Part shown: in pieces, positions 7,263 through 15,892 of the stretch
How the letters are laid out: each line of letters starts with the position of its first letter
Numbering within the stretch: position 1 is the first letter of the stretch
Assembly (NCBI GenBank): GCA_945864765.1
Contig: CAMBDR010000006.1
Coordinates: 1 to 22,856, forward strand
Length of the DNA stretch: 22,856 nt
Source: Janthinobacterium lividum
Lineage (GTDB): Bacteria; Pseudomonadota; Gammaproteobacteria; Burkholderiales; Burkholderiaceae_D
Direction of reading: 5' to 3'
Program-made: the position numbers and the translations under genes
The notes under the pieces: generated by a model
Database searches by the model: none
What the model was told of the DNA's origin: nothing
What the model saw: the letters and a program-made list of their open reading frames with translations, nothing else

Positions 7263-9808
7263 GGTATGCCCGTCCCATAATTATTGGCCCTGAGGTCGGG
7301 TTGCTGTTCGACCGGGTCCAGTTCGGTATTGCTAAAAAAGCGCCGTTCGATGCGTTCGGAAATGGTGTAGCTCGCTTGCATGATTTGCGCCAGCAAGGCT
7401 GACAGCGTTGCGCTGTCGTGGCGTAAATCGGTTTGCGGCTGCAGATTACGCAGCGCGTCGAGCACCGGAATCAAGACTTCAATGCTATACGAACTGGGTA
7501 AATGATAAAGATATTTACGCAAACCTTTTAATTGAAATATTACCGAGCGCGGGTTGGTTTCATCGAGCATTAATAAATCGAGAATCGGCAACCACTCAGG
7601 CTTGGCCATATAGCGCGAACGATAGGTGACGCTGCTATCGGCCAATTCCAGCAACCAATCGAGTTGGCCATCGGGCGGCATGGCCAGCGCGATCTGGATA
7701 TTGCGGGTTAAAAATTGTAGGCGTTCAATCCAACGGCCTATCGATAAAAAGCGCCATCCCAGGTCGCGCGTCATGCCATCAAGCGCAAAGCCGGTGAGCG
7801 TCATGATCGAGGTGGCGGCGTCGTCGAGCAGGATTAAGGCATCGGCCAATAAAGGTTTTTGCACCGCATTGTCAACTTGTTGTATCATTTGATTAAGTTT
7901 TCGCCAATTATCCAGCGAGAGTCGTTCACGCAAATGAAAGGCGACGCCAAATAAATCGCGCAGCGATGAGGCAAAGCCCGGCGTATTGGCTTTCACCACG
8001 CTGGTAATGAGGGCGCTTTCGATTTGTTCGGGCGTTAAGGCGGCCAATGGGGTGGGGCTGCCGTTGGCTTGCCAGTGGCTGATCAAACCGGCGCTTTTAC
8101 ACAGTTTGGACAGACTCAACCATTCGGCACCCCGTGGCTCGTCGCTGGCATGCAAGCGGTTTTCCAGGGTGGTGCGGGTTAAGCGGGCGATGTTTTCGCA
8201 GCGTTCCAGATAGCGCCCAAACCAGAAAAAGTTATCCACCACGCGCGATGACAGGTGGGCGTCACCACGGCTGAGGGCGTCACTGGTGGTGGCGTGGTGT
8301 AGCAAGTGTTGCGGCGTGGTTTTGCCGCGCGCGGGCACCCACACGTCTTTGCTGGCGTTGCCGCGCTGCATATTGATGATGCGCGCATCCGGCCCACTGG
8401 CGACCCGGGCCAAACCACCGGGCATGAGTTGGTAGCCGGTTGGGGTAGCGCAGGCAAACACGCGCAAGCCAACATTGGCGCTACCCAGCGTCAAACCTTG
8501 TTCATTGGCCCAGATCGGCGTGGACGACATCTCCAATACTCGTTGCGCCACATAGTTTTGCGGGCGTAGCCGCATTTTGGCAATAAAGGCGGCGCGTTGT
8601 TCCGGGTTCAGGTCCGCGCCAAACGTCGGGGCCTGGCGTTGCTGCGGGAAGCTGGGTTTGATGACTAATTGATCAAATTGTTCGATGCTTTGTTGTAATG
8701 CATCTGGCTGACCGCACCACCAGCTATCGATGGAGGGCATCAGCAGGCTTTGCCCCATCACGCGCTGGCATAATTGTGGCAAAAAGCCATACAAAGCACC
8801 AGTTTCCAGCACATTCGCGCCTAAATTATTGGCGATTAATACATTGCCACGGCGCGCCGCTTCGGTTAATCCCACCACGCCAATCGAGGAATCGGAGCGC
8901 AGCTCCAGCGGGTCGCAATAATCGTCATCCAGGCGGCGTAAAATAACATGCACCCGTTGTAAGCCAGACAAGGTTTTCATCCATACCATGCCATCTCGGA
9001 CAGTTAAATCACTGCCTTCCACCAAGGGGAAGCCCAAGTGGCGCGCCAGATACGATTGTTCGTAATAGGTTTCGTTATACGGGCCGGGGGTCAATAACAC
9101 CATCAGGGGTGTTTCGCTGGGTTTGAGCCGGGTACCTGATCCGGCGCATTGGCGGCCCCAATAATCGAGGCTGTCGCGCAGGGTGGCAAAAAACGCGTCC
9201 AGGTCTTTGATTTTGAGTTCGCGGAACAAGTCAGGAAAGGCGCGTGAAATGATTTGGCGGTTTTCCAGCGCATACGCAGAGCCCGAAGGCGCTTGCGTGC
9301 GATCAGTGACTACTTGCCAGCGCCCATCCGGGCCGCGTGCCAGATCGGCGGCGTAGGTGTGCAGGGCTATGCCATCGAGCGCGCGAATACCGTGGCAGGG
9401 GCGTAAAAAGCCGCCATTGCCATACACCAGGCCCGCTGGCAACAAGCCTTCGCTCATTAAAGTTTGTGGGCCGTAGATATCCAGCAGGATATGATTGAGC
9501 AGGCTCACCCGTTGAATCACGGCTTCTTCAATGGTTTGCCATTCATCGCGCGCAATGATGAAGGGCAAGACATCCAGGCTCCATGGGCGCTGCGAGCCGC
9601 GTGGGTCGGCATATACATGGTAGGTCACACCATTTTCACGCACCTGCCGTTGCACCGTATTGATGCGTTGACGCACCATTTCGGGCGCTTCATTCTCCAG
9701 TTGATCGTACAAGGCCTTCCAGTGTGGCCGTACTTGCCCGCTGCTATCGAGCATTTCATCATAGCCCGATAGCTTGTGGGGGTAAGTGGACAAAAGCGCC
9801 TGCGGCAT
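7259..9808 (-). CDS. Circularly permuted ATP-grasp / alpha-E fusion protein
   Basis: Residues 1 to about 505 resemble the 497-aa ATP-grasp protein of the same operon. About 515-830 form an alpha-E domain starting SSRVVDNFFWFGRYLERCEN. The fusion supports direct contact of the separately encoded versions. The ATP-grasp half keeps ILRRLDDDYCDPLELRSDSS and LMPGGLARVA. Where the stand-alone protein has a glycine-rich nucleotide loop, however, this one reads KPSFPQQRQAPTFGADLN, and IDLRPFV is replaced by VGLRVFA. It may bind nucleotide differently, or serve as a non-catalytic partner. A good Shine-Dalgarno sequence (GAGGAG, seven bases before the ATG at 9808) overlaps the upstream stop. Its own TGA overlaps the transglutaminase start. 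There is no export signal. Confidence 0.88.
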   Translation of the reverse strand: MPQALLSTYPHKLSGYDEMLDSSGQVRPHWKALYDQLENEAPEMVRQRINTVQRQVRENGVTYHVYADPRGSQRPWSLDVLPFIIARDEWQTIEEAVIQRVSLLNHILLDIYGPQTLMSEGLLPAGLVYGNGGFLRPCHGIRALDGIALHTYAADLARGPDGRWQVVTDRTQAPSGSAYALENRQIISRAFPDLFRELKIKDLDAFFATLRDSLDYWGRQCAGSGTRLKPSETPLMVLLTPGPYNETYYEQSYLARHLGFPLVEGSDLTVRDGMVWMKTLSGLQRVHVILRRLDDDYCDPLELRSDSSIGVVGLTEAARRGNVLIANNLGANVLETGALYGFLPQLCQRVMGQSLLMPSIDSWWCGQPDALQQSIEQFDQLVIKPSFPQQRQAPTFGADLNPEQRAAFIAKMRLRPQNYVAQRVLEMSSTPIWANEQGLTLGSANVGLRVFACATPTGYQLMPGGLARVASGPDARIINMQRGNASKDVWVPARGKTTPQHLLHHATTSDALSRGDAHLSSRVVDNFFWFGRYLERCENIARLTRTTLENRLHASDEPRGAEWLSLSKLCKSAGLISHWQANGSPTPLAALTPEQIESALITSVVKANTPGFASSLRDLFGVAFHLRERLSLDNWRKLNQMIQQVDNAVQKPLLADALILLDDAATSIMTLTGFALDGMTRDLGWRFLSIGRWIERLQFLTRNIQIALAMPPDGQLDWLLELADSSVTYRSRYMAKPEWLPILDLLMLDETNPRSVIFQLKGLRKYLYHLPSSYSIEVLIPVLDALRNLQPQTDLRHDSATLSALLAQIMQASYTISERIERRFFSNTELDPVEQQPDLRANNYGTGIP

Positions 9809-9818
9809 AATCGCTCCT

Positions 9819-12800
9819 CTATGCCTGCCGGCGCATATCCAGGGTTAATGGGAAGTATGGGTTGATCGGCTCGGTGTGGACTTCAATCGGCCCTGGCGTG
9901 TGCCCATGCGACCAAAAGCGCGCGAAACGGCGTGCCTCGGCTTCGTTGGCATTGACCGGAAAACTGTCATAACTGCGGCCACCCGGATGTACCACATGAT
10001 AGGTGCAGCCGCCAATGGCGCGTTGGCTCCAGTTATCGATAATATCGAAGGTGAGCGGGCCATGGCAGCCTATGCTGGGGTGCAGCGCCGACCACGGGTT
10101 CCAGGCGCGAAAGCGCACCGCCGCCACGTATTCACCCGCCACGCCAGTCGGGTGCAGTGGCAGGATACGGCCATTGCAACTGACGGTGTGGCGCGTATCG
10201 GTCAAGCCACGTACCCGAATTTGCAGCCGTTCGACCGAGGAATCGACATAACGCGCCGTGCCCTGGCTCGACATTTCTTCACCCAGTACATGCCAGGGTT
10301 CAATCGCCTGGCGCAATTCCAGTTCCAGACCCTGGTAGCTGACGGTGCCATAGCGTGGGAAGCGGAATTCGATAAAGGGATCGAACCAGCGCGTTTCAAA
10401 GGCAAAGCCATGACGCCGTAATTCGCGTACCACTTCGTAAATGTCTTGCTGGACAAACTGCGGTAGCATCCAGCGATCATGCAGGGCGGTGCCCCAATGC
10501 ACCAATTTTTCGCGGTAGGGCGTGCGCCAAAAGTGGGCCATCAGGGTGCGTAACAACAGGTTTTGCACCAGGCTCATGCGTGCATGGGGTGGCATTTCAA
10601 AGGCGCGGAATTCGACCAGACCCAAACGCCCGGTGGGGCCATCGGGCGAATACAGTTTGTCGATGGAAAATTCACTGCGATGGGTGTTACCGGTCAGATC
10701 GACCAGCAAATGGCGCAACATCCGGTCTACCATCCACGGCTTCAGGTTATCTTTGCCGACAGGAAAAACTTCATCCATTTGTTGGAAGGCAATTTCCAAT
10801 TCGTACAAGCTATCATCGCGTGCTTCATCAACCCGTGGTGCTTGGCTGGTGGGGCCGATAAAGGTGCCGGAAAACAGGTAAGAGAGGGAAGGGTGATTTT
10901 GCCAAAACGTGAGGAAGCTGCGCAACAGGTCGGGGCGGCGCAATAAAGGGCTGTCGGCCGGGGTGGCACCGCCCAGCGTGGCGTGGTTGCCGCCGCCGGT
11001 GCCAGTGTGGCGGCCATCAAGCATGAATTTTTCCGTGCCAAGGCGGGTTTGCCGTGCTTCTTCGTACAAAATGGTGGTGTTATGCACCAATTCATCCCAA
11101 CTTGCGGCAGGTTGCACATTGACTTCGATGACACCAGGGTCGGGCGTGACGTTGAAGGAGCGCACGCGGCTGTCGCGCGGTGGCGGGTAACCTTCCAGCC
11201 ACAGGCGCATTTTTAATTCAGCGGCCGTGGCCTCAATTTTGCTGACCAGGTGTAAATAGTCTTCCAGCCGTTTGATCGGTGGCATAAACACATGCAAGCG
11301 GCCACCACGGGCTTCAAAACACAGGGCCGTGTGGATAACATTGCGCCAAGTGTCGCTGTGTGCGTTCTGGCTGCCTGGATGCCGGCTGGCAGCGGGGGCT
11401 TTGGCATCCTGTGCGGTGATGGCCGGGTGCGCACCGGCATTGGCTGCCGCCTGAGTGGCAAAACCCTCGGGGTGAAGTTTGGCCTGTGGATGAGTGCCTT
11501 CTTTGATGCCTTCTTTGCTGCGCTCGCTGCTGCGCTCGCTGCTGCCCCCTTTGAGATTGGCGGGCAGCGGGCTTTGTTCGCCAAACGGATCGACATCGAA
11601 TTGGCTTTCGCGCACTTCCCATGGTAAGGAATTGAGCGGCAGGCGTAGCCCCATCGGCGAATCGCCTTCCAGCAAAAACAAGTGTTCGCGTCGCAACGGC
11701 CACGCGCCACTGCGCCAGCGCGTGAAGGCGGCATGGTTGATCTCGGCTTCGATCGGCAATACATAACCGACCACGCTGCCCAAGCCTTGTTCCAGCAAGC
11801 GCGCCAAACGGCGGCGTTCTTCGGCATCTTTCAAATTGGCTTGCAAGGGATCGAGATTGATGGGCAGGCGTTGCTCAATAATAATTTGCCGTATCACATC
11901 TTCATAGGCCGGGATCAAAAAGTCGGTCTTGATACCTAATTTGTCGCAAAGCAATTGAGCAAAGCGGTTGGCATTAAAGTTTTGGTAGCCGTCAAAACAA
12001 GGTTCGGCGGCAAACAGGGCCGGATCATGCCAGATTGCTTGACCATCCGTGCGCCAATACGCGCCCAGCGTCCAGCGCGGCAAGGGTTCGCCCGGATACC
12101 ATTTGCCCTGGCCGTAATGCAGCATGCCACCGGGGCCGAATTTGCTTTGCAGGCGGCGTAATAATTGGCCAGCCAGTTCGCGTTTTTTGGTGCCATTGGC
12201 TTCGGTATTCCATTCCGGGCCATCCATATCGTCGATGGAAACGAAGGTCGGTTCGCCGCCTTGGGTCAGGCGCACATCTTGCGCTTTTAGCTTGGTATCA
12301 ACAAATTTGCCCAATTTGTCAATTGCTTGCCAATCTTCTTCCGAATATGGCTTGGTCACACGCGGGTCTTCGTGGATGCGGGTGATCGTCATTTCATGCT
12401 CAAACTCGGTTTCCGCTTTTTCGGTAAAACCTGTCACCGGTGCCGCCGATGCTGTGTTGGCGGTGCAAGCCAGTGGAATATGGCCTTCACCTGCGAGTAA
12501 ACCCGAGGTGGGGTCCAGTCCAATCCAACCGGCACCGGGTACATACACTTCCGTCCAGGCGTGCAAGTCGGTAAAGTCTTTCTCCGCGCCACTGGGGCCG
12601 TCCAGTGCTTTAATATCGGGTGCCAACTGAATTAAATAACCGGATACAAAGCGCGCCGCCAGACCCAAATGGCGTAATATTTCAACCAATAAAAATGCAC
12701 TGTCACGGCACGAACCGGAGCGTTTTTCCAGAGTTTGTTCCGGGCTTTGTACGCCCGGTTCCATGCGTACCAAATAGGAAATATCCGCTTGAACCCGACA

Positions 12801-13259
12801 GTTGAGCGCCACCAGGAAGTCTTGCGTGCGCAGTGGCTTGGACAATAAGGCTTCTTTGGTCGCAGCCAGCCAACTCGTTAGCAGTGGGCCTGCGGGTTCG
12901 GGTACGCGATAGGGTCCCAGTTCAAATTCTAGCCCTGGCTGGTAGGTAAAGGGAAAATCGGTCGCGTATTCTTCAAGAAAAAAATCAAACGGATTGATAA
13001 CCGTCATATCGGCCACCAAATCGACGGTGATGGTTAGCTTGTTTGATTTTTCTGGAAACACCAGTCGTGCGATGTAATTGCCGTAAGGGTCTTGCTGCCA
13101 ATTAATAAAGTGATCTTCAGGTTCAATGCTGAGTGAATACGATAAAATCGGGGTGCGCGCGTGGGCTGCAGGGCGCAGGCGCACTTCATGCGGCGACAAT
13201 TGAATTGAACGATCATAGTGGTAAGACGTTTTATGATGCAAAGCGACACGGATAGCCAT
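9819..13259 (-). CDS. Transglutaminase-DUF2126 protein (COG4196 type), first gene of the operon
   Basis: This 1146-aa protein begins with a transglutaminase N-domain and papain-like core whose triad is complete: Cys184 (RSGSCRDSAF), His233 (DLHAWTEV) and Asp249 (IGLDPTSG). The DUF2126 region starts near residue 350 with LTQGGEPTFVSIDD and runs almost to the end. It has been proposed to be a glutamine-synthetase or glutamate-cysteine-ligase-like amidoligase; that is established as a prediction, not as biochemistry. A charged, then Ala-rich segment (about 570-645) interrupts it and contains the 4-aa repeats SSER, SSER, SKEG, IKEG; it looks disordered. The start has AGAAGG eight bases upstream. 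As first cistron it probably carries the operon promoter in the 225-base gap upstream. The next gene begins 10 bases after its stop. Confidence 0.88.
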   Translation of the reverse strand: MAIRVALHHKTSYHYDRSIQLSPHEVRLRPAAHARTPILSYSLSIEPEDHFINWQQDPYGNYIARLVFPEKSNKLTITVDLVADMTVINPFDFFLEEYATDFPFTYQPGLEFELGPYRVPEPAGPLLTSWLAATKEALLSKPLRTQDFLVALNCRVQADISYLVRMEPGVQSPEQTLEKRSGSCRDSAFLLVEILRHLGLAARFVSGYLIQLAPDIKALDGPSGAEKDFTDLHAWTEVYVPGAGWIGLDPTSGLLAGEGHIPLACTANTASAAPVTGFTEKAETEFEHEMTITRIHEDPRVTKPYSEEDWQAIDKLGKFVDTKLKAQDVRLTQGGEPTFVSIDDMDGPEWNTEANGTKKRELAGQLLRRLQSKFGPGGMLHYGQGKWYPGEPLPRWTLGAYWRTDGQAIWHDPALFAAEPCFDGYQNFNANRFAQLLCDKLGIKTDFLIPAYEDVIRQIIIEQRLPINLDPLQANLKDAEERRRLARLLEQGLGSVVGYVLPIEAEINHAAFTRWRSGAWPLRREHLFLLEGDSPMGLRLPLNSLPWEVRESQFDVDPFGEQSPLPANLKGGSSERSSERSKEGIKEGTHPQAKLHPEGFATQAAANAGAHPAITAQDAKAPAASRHPGSQNAHSDTWRNVIHTALCFEARGGRLHVFMPPIKRLEDYLHLVSKIEATAAELKMRLWLEGYPPPRDSRVRSFNVTPDPGVIEVNVQPAASWDELVHNTTILYEEARQTRLGTEKFMLDGRHTGTGGGNHATLGGATPADSPLLRRPDLLRSFLTFWQNHPSLSYLFSGTFIGPTSQAPRVDEARDDSLYELEIAFQQMDEVFPVGKDNLKPWMVDRMLRHLLVDLTGNTHRSEFSIDKLYSPDGPTGRLGLVEFRAFEMPPHARMSLVQNLLLRTLMAHFWRTPYREKLVHWGTALHDRWMLPQFVQQDIYEVVRELRRHGFAFETRWFDPFIEFRFPRYGTVSYQGLELELRQAIEPWHVLGEEMSSQGTARYVDSSVERLQIRVRGLTDTRHTVSCNGRILPLHPTGVAGEYVAAVRFRAWNPWSALHPSIGCHGPLTFDIIDNWSQRAIGGCTYHVVHPGGRSYDSFPVNANEAEARRFARFWSHGHTPGPIEVHTEPINPYFPLTLDMRRQA
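11496..11543. repeat. 12-bp tandem repeats inside the DUF2126 gene
   Basis: There are four 12-bp units in a row, in two closely related pairs: TGCCTTCTTTGA, TGCCTTCTTTGC, then TGCGCTCGCTGC twice. Read on the coding strand they give the 4-aa units SSER, SSER, SKEG, IKEG. The unit is a multiple of three, so copy number can change without a frameshift. Confidence 0.7.
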
Positions 13260-13484
13260 ACTGAAAACCTTCTTGTGAATAAAATAAAGTTGATTTTTGG
13301 GAAATTGTTCTTATGTCCTTTAGCGCTCCTCTCGTTAGTAGACAACGGCTAGCGAGAGAATGCAAGTGCAATACGGTAAAAGCCGCAAGATTTTCCCTTA
13401 TTAAGCGACAAGTGCAACGTCATATGCAACTTTTATGACATGGCACCCGACGCTATCCGGCTTTTGCAGCTTTGCAGACCAGGC
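13260..13484 (-). promoter_or_regulatory. Leader region of the Anbu / ATP-grasp operon
   Basis: This 225-base gap should hold the operon promoter. It contains an inverted repeat, CTCTCGTTAG (13329-13338) against CTAGCGAGAG (13349-13358), matching at nine of ten positions around a 10-base loop, about 70 bases before the start codon. It also contains the 9-bp direct repeat CAAGTGCAA at 13363-13371 and 13409-13417, a 46-base period. These are candidate regulator sites or a leader hairpin. I could not settle on a -10/-35 pair. Confidence 0.35.
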
Positions 13485-15692
13485 CTATTGTAGCGCCAGT
13501 CCCCCGATCAAATGCCAGGCATGCTGGTGCCCAAGGCGGCGCAAACAACTGGCCGCCAAGGCGCTGCGTGCGCCACTGCGACAAACAAATAACAATTCCT
13601 GTGCGTCATTTTGCAGCCAGCCCGAGATAAATTCAGGCAAGCGCGAAAGCGGTGCGTTAACGCTCAGGATTTCTGTGCCCAGCCCCAGGCTGGCCAAACC
13701 CATGCCGTGTTCATATCCTTCACGCACATCCACCACCCAGGCTTTGGGGTGGGCTTGTAAAAATGCCTGGATTTGGCTACAGGGTAAATTTAATTCGCCA
13801 GCGTCTGGTACGACGGGGGCTTGCAGATGCGATTCGAATTCGATGGTTGACGCAAATTGTTGCCATTGGTCATGTGCGCCGAGCAATAAAGTGCGCGGCG
13901 AGAGCCAGCGTGCCAGGTGGCTGTGTTGCTCTGGCAAGGTGTCGCCGATAAAGGCGAAGCGCACATCGTTTGCCAGACAATGTTGGCCATCGCTGTTGCC
14001 GAGCAAATAAAACGCTTCACTGGCATTGGGTAGCGGTAATTTCATGAGCCAACTGGCACCCAGGGGCAAGGCGGCGACGGGGGTGGCGTCCTGTAGTTGC
14101 AGCGTGGTAACGCCCTGTGTTGGCCAACCCAGGCTGGCGGTGGTTTGGCAAGGAATGCGTGCCTGCAATTTGTGATGCAATGCGTCGCGGCAGGCGCCAT
14201 GGCTGGCATCGGTGGCTAAAATGGCGAGCACTTGCACGTCGCGGCAATGAACCCAGCGCGCGATACGCTCCACTAATTCCGGCAGGGGGTCGATAATGAC
14301 GCAACATTGTTTCTCTTGATCGGCATAAATCCAACTGCATGCGGTTTCATACATCAGTCGGATTAAACCCTTGGCCGGGGTTTGCGCCTGGTTTTGGTCG
14401 TTGTCGCCACCAAACAGCAGGCAGGCATTGCGCAGCGCATTGCCTGCGCGCAAAATACGCTCGCAGGCCTGGTCGATTTCGCCACTTTGCGTGGCCGGAC
14501 CAAATGACATGCGAATCGCAGAGGTCACGCGCCAATTCTCCAGGCCCATGGCATCGAGCACAAAACTGCGCACCACTTTATTGGAATTGCAAGCCGAACC
14601 CGAGCTGACGCGAATGCCGCTGGCGTCGAACAAATCCAACATTTCTTTGCTGGATAAACCAGGCACGGAAAAATTAATGGTGGTGGCGACGGCATTGTCA
14701 AAGGGGGCATTAAACACCACGCCGGGGAAGGCTTGTTGCAAACTGCTGGCCAGGCGGGCGCGAAATTCAAGCTGGGTGGCGTGGCTTTGAAACACCGGAT
14801 CTTGTTCATGCAGCGCTTTTAATATTGCGCCCAGGGCCACAATGCCAGGCAGATTTTCGGTGCCGCCACGTTGTCCCAATTCTTGTCCGCCACCGACCAA
14901 CAGCGGGGTAAATGGGGCATTTTCACGCACATATAAAATCCCTATGCCTTTGGGCGCATACAGTTTATGGCCTGAAAATGGCGCATAGTCGATGCGACTG
15001 TGCGCCAAATTGAGAGGGCGTTTGCCCAGTGCCTGGACTGAATCGACCAACCATAGTGCCGGGGAATTGCCCAGTGCCTTGGCGATACCGTCCAAATCGC
15101 TGATGATGCCGGTCTCATTGTTCACCGCCATGGTGCATACCAACACTGCCTGAGGCGCATATTGGGCAATAAAGGCCAGATCGTGTTGCCCATTCTGGTC
15201 AACCGGAATGGTGCGAATCTCAAAATCAAGCCCCAGTACTTTATTCCAGTGTTTTAGCGCTTCCGGCACCGCTTTATGTTCGGTTGCGCCATATAACAAC
15301 AAATTGGGCGTGGTGTGATGTTTGGATGGGGGCTGCAGGCCTGCTGCCCGACTTGCTGCCGGATTTGCTGACGGACTTGCTGCCGAACTTGCTGAAATTA
15401 AGGCCGATAAAATTGCGGTTTGAATCGCTTCGGTGGCACCGCTGGTAAATAGTACCCGCCCATTGCCAGAGCCCAACACCTGCTGTGCCATGTTGTGCGC
15501 AAATTCGAGCAATGCGCGCGCGCGTAAGCCCGTGCTATGGGTGCTGCTTGGGTTGCCAAAATTAGCCAACATGGTTTGTTGCGCCGCTATTTGTGCGATT
15601 GGCAACACTTGTGTTGTGGCATTGGAATCAAGGTAAATATCGAAAGAAAAATCAATCTCATTACTCGGCGGGGAAGAAGGCATAGGTAACAT
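13485..15692 (-). CDS. Cysteine desulfurase / degenerate MBL-like / rhodanese fusion
   Basis: From the ATG at 15692 (MLPMPSSPP) the product has about 735 aa. A TTG 57 bases upstream is also in frame, and homologues begin close to IYLDSNATT, so the ATG at 15683 is also possible. Residues 18-430 are a NifS/IscS-type aminotransferase fold with His139 (GATEHKAV), PLP-lysine Lys243 (FSGHKLYAPKG) and sulfur-carrying Cys368 (SSGSACNSNK). About 445-610 resembles the persulfide-dioxygenase branch of metallo-beta-lactamases and keeps GDT (583-585) and GAHD, but where HxHxDH belongs it reads ATDASHGACRDAL, so metal binding is doubtful. The C-terminus is a rhodanese domain with Cys704 (FVCRSGARS). The protein probably mobilises sulfur from cysteine and relays persulfide between its domains. 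An Ala/Ser insert (about 100-119) is encoded by 12-bp repeats. It is read in the same direction as the operon downstream but 225 bases away. Confidence 0.85.
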   Translation of the reverse strand: MLPMPSSPPSNEIDFSFDIYLDSNATTQVLPIAQIAAQQTMLANFGNPSSTHSTGLRARALLEFAHNMAQQVLGSGNGRVLFTSGATEAIQTAILSALISASSAASPSANPAASRAAGLQPPSKHHTTPNLLLYGATEHKAVPEALKHWNKVLGLDFEIRTIPVDQNGQHDLAFIAQYAPQAVLVCTMAVNNETGIISDLDGIAKALGNSPALWLVDSVQALGKRPLNLAHSRIDYAPFSGHKLYAPKGIGILYVRENAPFTPLLVGGGQELGQRGGTENLPGIVALGAILKALHEQDPVFQSHATQLEFRARLASSLQQAFPGVVFNAPFDNAVATTINFSVPGLSSKEMLDLFDASGIRVSSGSACNSNKVVRSFVLDAMGLENWRVTSAIRMSFGPATQSGEIDQACERILRAGNALRNACLLFGGDNDQNQAQTPAKGLIRLMYETACSWIYADQEKQCCVIIDPLPELVERIARWVHCRDVQVLAILATDASHGACRDALHHKLQARIPCQTTASLGWPTQGVTTLQLQDATPVAALPLGASWLMKLPLPNASEAFYLLGNSDGQHCLANDVRFAFIGDTLPEQHSHLARWLSPRTLLLGAHDQWQQFASTIEFESHLQAPVVPDAGELNLPCSQIQAFLQAHPKAWVVDVREGYEHGMGLASLGLGTEILSVNAPLSRLPEFISGWLQNDAQELLFVCRSGARSALAASCLRRLGHQHAWHLIGGLALQ
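15338..15397. repeat. 12-bp tandem repeats inside the cysteine desulfurase gene
   Basis: Five imperfect 12-bp units follow the pattern GACTTGCTGCCG; the second and fourth are identical. They encode an Ala/Ser/Pro-rich insertion within the aminotransferase fold and keep the frame. The insertion interrupts an otherwise conserved region and is probably a surface loop. Confidence 0.7.
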
Positions 15693-15846
15693 GGGGCGAA
15701 TTTTAGGGTAATTGTTCGGGGTTTTTATTCGAAGCTTTGCATGAACCAAGGGCGCGCTTGTGGCGCGGGTTTATTCATCACAATTCGTCAACACCCGCAG
15801 TGTAAAGCAATCGATGGCGTTTGCCCAATTAAATTTACATGAGTGT

Positions 15847-15892
15847 GGCGCAATTGGTGCAATTGGCGCAATTGTGCCTCAATTGTGCCTCC
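15847..15892. repeat. 9-bp and 11-bp tandem repeats beside the histidine kinase stop
   Basis: GGCGCAATT, GGTGCAATT and GGCGCAATT run in series (15847-15873). They pass into an 11-bp unit, GTGCCTCAATT, and a partial second copy (15874-15892). The block ends at the stop codon of the kinase gene. It also fills a third of the short gap before the cysteine desulfurase start, so it could affect that gene's promoter. Confidence 0.65.

Noticed and set aside
9876..10421. 181-aa open frame on the plus strand inside the DUF2126 gene
   Set aside because: It is antisense to a conserved coding region, with no ribosome-binding site or recognisable motif; a shadow of the real gene.
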